This document shows, piece after piece, positions 37,448 through 45,336 of a stretch of DNA of 64,000 bases. A model generated the notes under the pieces. The model worked only from the letters and a program-made list of their open reading frames with translations, was not told the DNA's origin and ran no database searches. Position 1 is the first letter of the stretch, and every line of letters starts with the position of its first letter. The stretch comes from Saprospiraceae bacterium (lineage in GTDB: Bacteria > Bacteroidota > Bacteroidia > Chitinophagales > Saprospiraceae), in assembly GCA_020848695.1 (NCBI GenBank), contig JADLHT010000035.1:1-64000 (forward strand). The letters run 5' to 3'. The translations under genes were made by a program, and so were the position numbers.

Positions 37448-37867
37448 TTGAACCATATAAAAGTAATTACAGATCAACAAGGGAATCATCTAAGTCCTAT
37501 ACTTGAGAATCATATTAAGAACTATTTAATTGATATTGATGGTACTGTGTGTGATGATATACCTAACGAAGAACCGGAAAGAATGATTAATGCAATTCCG
37601 CTTGAAGGAGCTGTTGATTTTGTTAATAATCTTTACTCTGAAGGACATATAATTACATTTTTTACGAGTAGAACTAACAATTTAAAAAATATTACGGAAA
37701 CTTGGCTTATCAAAAATGGATTTAATTTTCATTCGGTTTTGTATGGGAAACCTCGTGGCGGTAATTATCACTGGATTGACAATCATGTTGTCAGTGCAAG
37801 TTTATTCAAAGGAAAATTTACAAAACTTGTTCAAGTTAAAACTGATTCAATGCAATTTGAAGATTAA
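37448..37867 (+). CDS. HAD-like phosphatase-fold protein
   Basis: 139 residues. IDIDGTVCDD carries the HAD nucleophile motif D-x-D-G-T, and FFTSRTNN is motif II (T/S-S/T). The late WIDNHVVS may be motif III/IV with a single Asp. Compact, without a cap domain. Substrate unknown; homologues in Bacteroidota are usually annotated only as HAD-family. TTG start, 12 bases after the S9 peptidase. The next gene, RNase HI, follows after 8 bases. Confidence 0.72.
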   Translation: MNHIKVITDQQGNHLSPILENHIKNYLIDIDGTVCDDIPNEEPERMINAIPLEGAVDFVNNLYSEGHIITFFTSRTNNLKNITETWLIKNGFNFHSVLYGKPRGGNYHWIDNHVVSASLFKGKFTKLVQVKTDSMQFED

Positions 37868-37875
37868 CTTCGAGT

Positions 37876-38514
37876 ATGAAAAAACCCAAGCAAAAATTTT
37901 ATGTAGTATGGGAGGGCAATACTCCAGGAATTTATAGTCAATGGGAAGATTGCCTTTTGCAGGTTAAAGCTTATAACAATGCAAAGTACAAAGCATTTGA
38001 AAATTTAGAAGATGCAGAAGATGCTTTTGCCTTAGGTTATTCCGGAAAAAATTATTCTGAATCCAAATTGGCTCAAAAGAAAACTTCAATTAAATGGGCA
38101 GACTTTGTGTCTTCAAATAGTATTGCTGTGGATGCAGCCTGCGAAGGTAATCCTGGTAAGATGGAATATCGTGGAGTTAATCCTTTCACAGGTGAAGAAA
38201 TATTTCACGTTGGTCCGTTAGTTAATGGAACCAATAATATAGGAGAGTTTCTGGCAATCGTTCATGCTCTTGCCTTATTTGAGAAAACTAATAATACTAA
38301 GGCAGAGATATATACAGATTCTGTTACAGCAATCAGTTGGGTCAAACGGAAAAAAGCAAATACAAAATTGATTCATGACAGTTCTAATTCTGACGTCTTT
38401 GAATTATTGAAAAGAGCAACCTTGTGGCTGAATAATCATAGTTATTCGAATCCTATTATAAAATGGAATACCGAACAATGGGGTGAAATTCCTGCTGATT
38501 TTGGCAGAAAATAA
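37876..38514 (+). CDS. Ribonuclease HI with N-terminal viroplasmin/RNA-DNA-hybrid-binding domain
   Basis: 212 residues. The N-terminal ~55 residues (KFYVVWEGNTPGIYSQWEDCLLQVKAYNNAKYKAFENLEDAEDAF) form the hybrid-binding domain of eukaryotic-type RNases H1. The catalytic domain has Asp86 in AVDAACEGNPG, Glu124 in GEFLAIVHAL, Asp148 in YTDSVTAISW and Asp208 near the end. It cleaves RNA in RNA-DNA hybrids, complementing RNase HII elsewhere in the window. ATG start. It is followed 13 bases later by the kinase gene. Confidence 0.93.
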   Translation: MKKPKQKFYVVWEGNTPGIYSQWEDCLLQVKAYNNAKYKAFENLEDAEDAFALGYSGKNYSESKLAQKKTSIKWADFVSSNSIAVDAACEGNPGKMEYRGVNPFTGEEIFHVGPLVNGTNNIGEFLAIVHALALFEKTNNTKAEIYTDSVTAISWVKRKKANTKLIHDSSNSDVFELLKRATLWLNNHSYSNPIIKWNTEQWGEIPADFGRK

Positions 38515-38527
38515 TTGATAACAGAGA

Positions 38528-41176
38528 ATGGCCAATCATAAAAAGTTTGTTTCACTTGTTGTCAAGAATGCCATATTCTATATAAGTCTGATTTTTATTA
38601 GTTCAATCTTAGTTGGATATTTTATTTACAAAGTTTCATATAACATCGTTATTGAATCTGTCGAATTGAATGCAAAACATACACTTGATCTTATTGATCT
38701 GACATTTAGCAACTATCTCGATAACGCAAAGAAAGATGTTTTATTTATTGCAAGAAGTCCATATCTAAAGGATTATATTCAATCTGAAGGATTGCAGACA
38801 GAAGAGTATAAACGAAGGGATCTTGTGGCCGATTATATTTCTTTTCTTAGTTCAAGACCAGACTATGCCCAATTACGATTTATTGGAAGAAAGCAGAATG
38901 GCAAAGAAGTCTTACGAGTAGATCGTAAAGATTCAGTCATTACTGTAACCAATCAGCAAGATTTGCAAGAGAAAGGAAATACAGCATATTATAAGGAGAC
39001 TATCGGTTTATTGGAAGATTCAGTCAATTTTTCAATTATTGATTTGAACAAGGAATATGGGAAGGTTAGCTGGCCAGTAACACCGACACTAAGAACTTCT
39101 TGTCCGGTGTGGTTTAATGGTAATTCTTTAGGTATTGCTGTTATAAATGTAAATCTAAATAAATTATTTATTAATATTCAGGAGTTGCCAAATAAGGAGT
39201 TTGATGTATACTTAGTTAATGGAAATGGTAATGCATTGATTCATCCTATTGCGGAGAAGACTTTTACTTTTGAATTTGGTGATTCGAGTTCATTATTTGA
39301 AGATTGGAAGATAAATGTCAATTTAGGAAATGCAGAGATCAACAAACATACCAGTTCAGAGAAACCAATATATTGGAAGAAGCTTTACTATCCAAAATCC
39401 AAGTACGAACTTTTTATTTTGGTTCAATCAAAAGAGAATAAATTACTAGAAAGTTTTATTCGTTGGCGTTGGTCCTTGATAGGGATAACATTAATGATTA
39501 CCTCAATAATGTTACTTTTAGCCTTATGGTGGCTGAAGAAGCAATCCAAAGACATGGATAATATCGTTACCTCGATTTCTAATTTTGGATCAGAATTTGA
39601 AACATCTGACCTTCCCTTAGAACGAAATGATGAGATTGGAATTATTGCCAATACGTTTAATGCTATGTCAAAATCTATAAAAGAAAGTTTCAAAAAATTG
39701 GAATTGGCTAAGAAAACAGCAGAAACAGCCAATCTTCAAAAAGAAGAATTCTTACAGAATATGAGTCATGAGATTCGTAATCCCTTGCATGCAATATTAG
39801 GTATGACAAGAATGTTGGAAAGCAACGAGCCTAGCAATCAACAGAAACCTATTATTGATAGTCTAAAATTTAGTACAAATATTTTGCTTTCTCTCGTAAA
39901 TGATATTCTGGATTTTTCAAAACTCAAAGAAGGTAAAATCAAATTGAATCTCGAACCTTCCAATATCGAAATCTTATGCAGTCAAATTATTAAGGCATAT
40001 TCATTTGAAGCACAGAATAAGAAGATTACTTTAAATTACAATAGGAGTAAAAAATTAGAGAACAATTTATTTCTTATTGATTCACTTCGACTTGGACAGA
40101 TCATTGCAAATTTGTTATCGAATGCAATTAAATTTACTCCAATCTCGGGAAGAGTAGATTTGAACATTGAGCTAAGTGAAATTAAGGATGAAAAAGTTTT
40201 GCATTTTGAAATCAGTGATACCGGTCCTGGAATTCCAAAAGATAAATTTCTCGAAATTCAAAAACGATTTCAAAAACTAGAAAGGGATATTCTCAATGAC
40301 CAGTATGGAGCAGGATTAGGATTGCCAATCGTGGTTCAATTATTGTCCCTGTATCAGTCTAACTTAAGATTGGAGCAGACAGAAAGAGTAGGTACAACTT
40401 TTAAATTTGACATTCATTGTGAGACTCAGCCTGTTGATCAGAAGTCGGAAGGACAAATTGATATTCGAGCAGACTGGCAGAATATTTTAATTATAGATGA
40501 TGATCCGCAATTACACTATTGGTATAATCATGTGTTCGATTCAAGGTCTAAGAATTTGAAATTAGTAGCTTCAATTGATGAATTGTATAAAATTATAGAA
40601 ACGAACAAATTTGATGTTATTGTTACAGATAATCTAATAAATGATGTTTCAATATTAAATTATTTAGAGCTATTACTTAATTGTTTGAAAGAAGATTATT
40701 GCCTTATAATGGTAACCGGGAATCATGATTTGGCTCAATTGCAACTAGCCGGAAAAGGTTATTTTGATTTAATATTGCAAAAACCAATTCATGATAACTT
40801 CTTGCTAGATAAGATTAATAGTCTTTGGTCATTAAAAGTCTGCAAACCCGCCTCTCTAAATATTATATATTCGGATTATGACAATGAAAAAGAAAAAGTC
40901 ACAGGATCGTTAAATCTATTAATTGAGGAGTGGAACCAATGTTTGGACCGATTACTGGATTCATATAATTTACAAGACAATGAATTAAAGAATAAGACGA
41001 TCCACCGGATGGCAAATAGCTTGAGAAGGTATAATTTAAAAGAAGTCGAAGATTATTGGAGAAATTTAGATGTTAGCGATAAACAAGCTTCTAATCAAAA
41101 CTTTCACAGAAGTCTTGATCAGGTAAGATCTTCCATCGAGCTTGCTAAAATTCATCTTAGGACTTTAATGGCTTGA
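38528..41176 (+). CDS. Hybrid sensor histidine kinase with receiver and HPt-like C-terminus
   Basis: 882 residues. Transmembrane helix near 15-35, periplasmic Cache-like sensor to about 310, second helix (WSLIGITLMITSIMLLLALWWL), then HAMP (VTSISNFGSEFETSDLPLERNDEIGIIANTFNAMSKSI). HisKA has phospho-acceptor His414 in NMSHEIRNPLHAILGM. HATPase has N box NLLSNAIKFTP, DTGPGIP and GAGLGLPIV. The receiver-like domain begins NILIIDDDPQ, with a likely phospho-Asp in VIVTDN. The C-terminal helical tail carries His826 in TIHRMANSLRR, resembling an HPt domain. The 3' end overlaps by 20 bases the convergent LytTR regulator, its probable partner. The signal is unknown. Confidence 0.9.
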   Translation: MANHKKFVSLVVKNAIFYISLIFISSILVGYFIYKVSYNIVIESVELNAKHTLDLIDLTFSNYLDNAKKDVLFIARSPYLKDYIQSEGLQTEEYKRRDLVADYISFLSSRPDYAQLRFIGRKQNGKEVLRVDRKDSVITVTNQQDLQEKGNTAYYKETIGLLEDSVNFSIIDLNKEYGKVSWPVTPTLRTSCPVWFNGNSLGIAVINVNLNKLFINIQELPNKEFDVYLVNGNGNALIHPIAEKTFTFEFGDSSSLFEDWKINVNLGNAEINKHTSSEKPIYWKKLYYPKSKYELFILVQSKENKLLESFIRWRWSLIGITLMITSIMLLLALWWLKKQSKDMDNIVTSISNFGSEFETSDLPLERNDEIGIIANTFNAMSKSIKESFKKLELAKKTAETANLQKEEFLQNMSHEIRNPLHAILGMTRMLESNEPSNQQKPIIDSLKFSTNILLSLVNDILDFSKLKEGKIKLNLEPSNIEILCSQIIKAYSFEAQNKKITLNYNRSKKLENNLFLIDSLRLGQIIANLLSNAIKFTPISGRVDLNIELSEIKDEKVLHFEISDTGPGIPKDKFLEIQKRFQKLERDILNDQYGAGLGLPIVVQLLSLYQSNLRLEQTERVGTTFKFDIHCETQPVDQKSEGQIDIRADWQNILIIDDDPQLHYWYNHVFDSRSKNLKLVASIDELYKIIETNKFDVIVTDNLINDVSILNYLELLLNCLKEDYCLIMVTGNHDLAQLQLAGKGYFDLILQKPIHDNFLLDKINSLWSLKVCKPASLNIIYSDYDNEKEKVTGSLNLLIEEWNQCLDRLLDSYNLQDNELKNKTIHRMANSLRRYNLKEVEDYWRNLDVSDKQASNQNFHRSLDQVRSSIELAKIHLRTLMA

Positions 41177-41876
41177 AGTTTGTTTTAGATTGTAAGAATT
41201 CGAAAAATTCTTTTTTATATTTTTGACTTATTGGAATTGAATGTGTTCCAATTTTTATTTCTTCCAGAGAGGTCGAATCAACTTTCTCAACATTAATGAT
41301 AAAGGATCTGTGTACTCTCATAAAATAAGAAGGGAGATTTGTTTCAACACTTTTTAAGGGGACCAAGCTTAAGATCGTTTTATCTGCGCATATAAATGAA
41401 ACGTAGTTTTCTTCAGCTTTCAAATATAAGATATCTTTATAATTAGTTTTAATATATTTAGTCCCATCTTTGATATAACAGATGTCCTGATTGGCGGATA
41501 CAAGAGATTTGGATGCAGATTCAGGTTCCTTCAACCTATGTACAGCTTTTTGGAATCTTTCAAACTGCAAAGGTTTAACAAGAAAATCAATAATTTCGTC
41601 ATAATCGTAGGAAATAACTGCGAACTCTTTTTCAGAAGTTATCATTATTACCGGTAAAGTCTTGGACTTTATTTCTAAAATGGAATGACCGGTCATGTCG
41701 GGTAAATGATAATCCAAAAACAGTAAGTCAAATTCTTGATTGCTGAGTAATTGTAACCCATCTGCTCCTGTGTTGGCTATAATACAATAATCAATTTCAT
41801 TAATTTTTGTACAATAATGCTTTACCAGATCACAAATCATCGGATCATCATCAATAATCAAGCATCTAAGTTTCAT
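41157..41876 (-). CDS. LytTR-family response regulator
   Basis: 239 residues. Receiver domain with acidic pocket Asp9-Asp11 (LIIDDDPMICDLV), phospho-acceptor Asp55 (LLFLDYHLPDMTG), Thr/Ser in MITSEK and Lys in DFLVKPLQ. A LytTR DNA-binding domain follows (CYIKDGTKYIKTNYKDILYLKAEENYVSFICADKTILSLVPLKSVETNLPSYFMRVHRSFIINVEKVDS). Regulators of this kind bind DNA through a beta-fold domain. ATG start. Convergent with and overlapping the hybrid kinase, which makes that kinase the natural partner. Target genes unknown. Confidence 0.95.
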   Translation of the reverse strand: MKLRCLIIDDDPMICDLVKHYCTKINEIDYCIIANTGADGLQLLSNQEFDLLFLDYHLPDMTGHSILEIKSKTLPVIMITSEKEFAVISYDYDEIIDFLVKPLQFERFQKAVHRLKEPESASKSLVSANQDICYIKDGTKYIKTNYKDILYLKAEENYVSFICADKTILSLVPLKSVETNLPSYFMRVHRSFIINVEKVDSTSLEEIKIGTHSIPISQKYKKEFFEFLQSKTNFKPLKS

Positions 41877-41905
41877 CTTGTAAAATTAATATATTGTCAT
41901 TAAAA

Positions 41906-43441
41906 TTAAACCCTAAAGTATAAAAAGATAATAATGCTAATAACGATAATACTTATAATATTAAGAACAAATCCACTCCTTATCATATGTTTTAAAGGAA
42001 TTTTATTGCTTGCATATACAATTGCATTGGGTGGAGTTCCCATTGGAAGCATTCCGGCACATGAGGCAGCCAGACACATTGGAATTCCCAGTATTAGCGG
42101 GGAAGCACCCATAGCAACACTAACCGAACATATTATTGGACTAAGTACAATAACTTGAGCGATATTACTCATTACTTCACTTAGAAAGATCGAAATGCAA
42201 GCCACAACAATGATCAGAATGTATATGTTATCCGTAAGATTTGAAGAAAGAAAAGTTCCTATAACTTTCAATATTCCACATGCTTCTAATTGTTTAGCTA
42301 AGCTTAGTCCACCGCCAAACATAATTAATATTCCCCAGCTAAGTTTATTGGTGTCGTCCCAGTTTAACAATCTGCTTTTTCGAAATGTATTTGTTTGTTC
42401 TGAAATTTTTTTAATTGATTCATTGGTACAACTTGAAATAGAAAATAAAAGCAATGCACCAAAGAGGGCTATGCTTGTATCGTTTACCTGAAACGGAGAA
42501 ATTGAATTTATTAAGTCTTTAAAAATCCAGGCTCCTGCCATAAGAATAAAAATAGCCGTGACTCTTTTTTCTCCCATAGTCCATTGGCCGAGCGCATTTT
42601 GCTCATCTTTAAGAAAATTTTTTGCTTCATCCGAATTTTCAAATTTAGCCGGATATAATATTTTTGTGAAAATAATGTACAAGATAAATAGTAATAATAA
42701 GGCAATAGGTCCACAAATTTTAAACCATTCAAAAAAACTAATTTGAATATTAAATTGTTCTCTGACAAATGCAACAAATGCAGTATTGGGAGGTGTTCCA
42801 ATAATTGTTGCAAGTCCTCCAATATTCGAAGCATAAGCAATACTTAGCATTAGTGAGATCGTAAAAGGTCTTAGTCTTGATTCCGAATTATGTAAACTTA
42901 AGACACTTATTATTGAAGAAGCAATGGGATACATCATTAATGTTGTTGCGGTATTGCTTAACCACATGCTGATAAAAGCAGTGGAGAGCATAAAGCCTAA
43001 CAAAATTTGATTTGATTGATATCCGCAAAAATTTAATATTGATAATGCGATTCGTTTATGTAGGTTCCACTTTTCAATTGCAATTGCGAGAAAAAAACCA
43101 CCCATGAATAAAAATATTATTGGATCACCATAATTCTTGCATATATCTTGAATCTTGGCTAGTTCGAAAGCCGGGAATAGAATTATCGGCAATAAGGAGC
43201 TTACAGGCATCGGAATAATCTCGGTAACCCAAAGGAGTATAATCAGTATACTGATACTAATTGTAATATTTTGTACTTCCTGAAGACTAAACGGATTGTA
43301 ATGGTAAACGAACAGAGAAATAATAATGATAACTATTCCGGTAAGAATGATTTTATTTTCGTAAATAAAATTCTTCAATTTTGTAAATAGCTTAATACTA
43401 TGCGGGATTGTTATCCTTGAAGTATCCTTGTTCTTTCGCAT
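41906..43441 (-). CDS. SLC13/DASS-type sodium-coupled anion transporter
   Basis: 511 residues from the ATG at 43441 (the frame opens at an ATG at 43456). About twelve hydrophobic helices. Family motifs: ITEIIPMPVSSLLPIILFP, FMGGFFLAIAIEKWNLHKRIAL and the first S-N-T motif SNTATTLMMYP. The second repeat reads SNIAQVIVLSP, where many relatives have S-N-T. IPMCLAASCAGMLPMGTPPNAIVYAS completes the signature. Members carry dicarboxylates, citrate or sulfate with sodium. The start overlaps the end of the terC-like gene, so translation is probably coupled. The substrate cannot be read from sequence. Confidence 0.9.
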   Translation of the reverse strand: MRKNKDTSRITIPHSIKLFTKLKNFIYENKIILTGIVIIIISLFVYHYNPFSLQEVQNITISISILIILLWVTEIIPMPVSSLLPIILFPAFELAKIQDICKNYGDPIIFLFMGGFFLAIAIEKWNLHKRIALSILNFCGYQSNQILLGFMLSTAFISMWLSNTATTLMMYPIASSIISVLSLHNSESRLRPFTISLMLSIAYASNIGGLATIIGTPPNTAFVAFVREQFNIQISFFEWFKICGPIALLLLFILYIIFTKILYPAKFENSDEAKNFLKDEQNALGQWTMGEKRVTAIFILMAGAWIFKDLINSISPFQVNDTSIALFGALLLFSISSCTNESIKKISEQTNTFRKSRLLNWDDTNKLSWGILIMFGGGLSLAKQLEACGILKVIGTFLSSNLTDNIYILIIVVACISIFLSEVMSNIAQVIVLSPIICSVSVAMGASPLILGIPMCLAASCAGMLPMGTPPNAIVYASNKIPLKHMIRSGFVLNIISIIVISIIIFLYFRV

Positions 43442-44246
43442 CTTCACCAATTCCATGTAATTGAACGGTGCGTGCTTTTTTACGTAATCTCATGTTTAGC
43501 ATTTCAACCAATAACGAAAATGCAATTGCAAAATAGAGATAACCCTTAGGTACTGAACCCACTTCTTCATCACCAACCATAAGGTGCGCAAGATGTGATC
43601 CTTCCACAATTAACATGAATCCAATTAAAATTAGAAAAGCAAGTCCTAACATTTGTATTGTAGGATGCTCATTGACGAACTTACCAACTGGATGCGCAAA
43701 CCCAATCATTATAATAATGGAAACAACAACACTGATGATCATTATCCATAATGCTCCATGTAATCCGGATGTCATTCCTACTGCTGTTAATATTGAGTCT
43801 AAACTAAAAATGATATTGATTAAAGTTATTTGTAGAATAGCATCTGTGAGTGAATTCTTTTTATTTTTTTGATTATTTATGGATAAGTCATCAGCATCTA
43901 ATTTGTGGTGAATTTCCGAAACTGCTTTATAAATAAGAAAAACACCGCCAATAATTAGTATTAAGCTTTGTACTGAGAATCCGGCATGTAACCATGAGCT
44001 TTCTATATTAATAATAGGTTTCTGCATTGCAGTCATAAATACAAGTCCAAACAGAAGAATTATCCTTAAAATCATAGCGGCAATCAAGCCAAGATTGGTC
44101 GCTTTCTTTCTATCCTCCGAAGGCAGTTTGTTTGCAGTAATGGAAATAAAAATAATATTGTCAACACCTAGAACGATCTCTAAGAATGTCAGTGTTAAAA
44201 AACTCAATATTACTGCTGAAGAACCCCAATCCGGAAAATCGTACAT
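43398..44246 (-). CDS. TerC/Alx-family integral membrane protein
   Basis: 282 residues, about seven helices. LTFLEIVLGVDNIIFISITANKLP and ITLINIIFSLDSILTAVGM carry the two conserved Asp-containing signatures (G-V-D-N and S-L-D-S) of the TerC family, which is linked to tellurite resistance and metal (manganese) export. ATG start. The 3' end overlaps the transporter gene by ~44 bases. The exact transported ion is unknown. Confidence 0.92.
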   Translation of the reverse strand: MYDFPDWGSSAVILSFLTLTFLEIVLGVDNIIFISITANKLPSEDRKKATNLGLIAAMILRIILLFGLVFMTAMQKPIINIESSWLHAGFSVQSLILIIGGVFLIYKAVSEIHHKLDADDLSINNQKNKKNSLTDAILQITLINIIFSLDSILTAVGMTSGLHGALWIMIISVVVSIIIMIGFAHPVGKFVNEHPTIQMLGLAFLILIGFMLIVEGSHLAHLMVGDEEVGSVPKGYLYFAIAFSLLVEMLNMRLRKKARTVQLHGIGEDAKEQGYFKDNNPA

Positions 44247-44332
44247 ATAAAAATTTTGCCGTAAAACTAATTTAAATCTCTTGTTTTTGCAAACGCAATT
44301 TTAATCCTTAGAAAAATAAACGAAGTCTTGTG

Positions 44333-45193
44333 TTATTTATTTTTTATTTGCTTTTTTGGTGTTGTTCCAAATTTTTTCTTATAAGCTGCAATAAAATGAC
44401 TGATATTGGAATATCCAATCTGGTAGGCAACTTCACTGACCTGAAGCTGTTCTTTTAACAAAAGTTGATTTGCAATTTCAAGTTTGTAATCTAATAGATA
44501 TTGGTATGGTGTATTGTTGTATATTTCTTTAAAACCAAGTTTTAATTGATTTTCATTGATTCCTATTTTTTTTGAAACTTCGGAAAGCGTAATTCCTTTA
44601 TTGAAGTTATCTATAAGAAGATCTTTCGCTCGTTTTATTTTTTTTACGATCTCATCATTATTTAAAAATGGGCAGGCTTCTGATGAGGGTTTTAAGGTTC
44701 CAAAAAAGATACTTATTATTTCTAAAGATTTTGCTTGCTGGAAAAGTTTTTTAGATAGATCTGTTAATTTGGTTAAGCTTAATTGTGTAATAATAGAAAT
44801 GATTTCAACAGGAAATTCTCTTTCTTCATAAAATTTTTTTTGCGAAAACTGTGGATTTAAAATAGAGCTCATATTGGTATCTGAAACAAATAATCTGTGC
44901 ATAGATGTTATTTCTGTTTCAAGAATACAAATCTTGGTATTTTCATTTAAGATTAACTGAAAGCTAACATCTTTATCCGGATCATATATTATAAAAGCAC
45001 GACCCGGATTTAATTGCCTTGAATAGGCAGGGCTAAATTTAAAGACAACAGAATCATTGATGCAAAATATGAGATACACATTTTGCTTTCTAAAGCTTAA
45101 ATCGGCAAACTCACTTTGAACTTGTCCATCCAGTATTTTAATATGAGATTCTGGACCCATTTTTAGGGTATTTATTAGTAGCTTTTGTGGCAT
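44333..45193 (-). CDS. AraC-family transcriptional regulator
   Basis: 286 residues. The N-terminal sensor (~1-180) is of a type seen in PchR-like regulators of iron and heme uptake. Two helix-turn-helix units follow (ITLSEVSKKIGINENQLKLGFKEIYNNTPYQYLLDYKLEIANQLL, then QVSEVAYQIGYSNISHFIAAYKKKFGTTPKKQIK). Y-S-N-I-S-H-F-x-x-A-Y-K-K-K-F-G-x-T-P is the AraC signature. ATG start. It is divergent from a TonB receptor and HmuY-like lipoprotein, with a 10-base direct repeat in between that is a candidate binding site. It probably activates that operon. Confidence 0.93.
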   Translation of the reverse strand: MPQKLLINTLKMGPESHIKILDGQVQSEFADLSFRKQNVYLIFCINDSVVFKFSPAYSRQLNPGRAFIIYDPDKDVSFQLILNENTKICILETEITSMHRLFVSDTNMSSILNPQFSQKKFYEEREFPVEIISIITQLSLTKLTDLSKKLFQQAKSLEIISIFFGTLKPSSEACPFLNNDEIVKKIKRAKDLLIDNFNKGITLSEVSKKIGINENQLKLGFKEIYNNTPYQYLLDYKLEIANQLLLKEQLQVSEVAYQIGYSNISHFIAAYKKKFGTTPKKQIKNK

Positions 45194-45268
45194 AAAATTA
45201 ATATATTATCTTGAATATGCTTAGAAATTGTTATCTTATTTAGATTTTTATTAACTCTAAATAAAACC

Positions 45269-45299
45269 TTTTCGGGTAGAATTATACCGTTTTCGGGTA
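45269..45299 (+). promoter_or_regulatory. Direct repeat, candidate AraC-type operator of the heme-uptake operon
   Basis: TTTTCGGGTA occurs twice, at 45269-45278 and 45290-45299, 21 bases apart (two helical turns), preceded in both copies by CC (directly at the first, CCG at the second). It sits between the divergent AraC gene and the TonB receptor, 37 bases before the receptor's probable start. Same-face tandem sites of this length are typical for AraC-family activators. Confidence 0.6.
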
Positions 45300-45336
45300 T
45301 TTTTTAAATGCTATGTTTTGGAAAATTTGTGCGAAA

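Noticed and set aside
42195..42840. Two ~100-codon frames overlapping the SLC13-type transporter gene
   Set aside because: Both are shadows of the transporter frame, which carries the family motifs.
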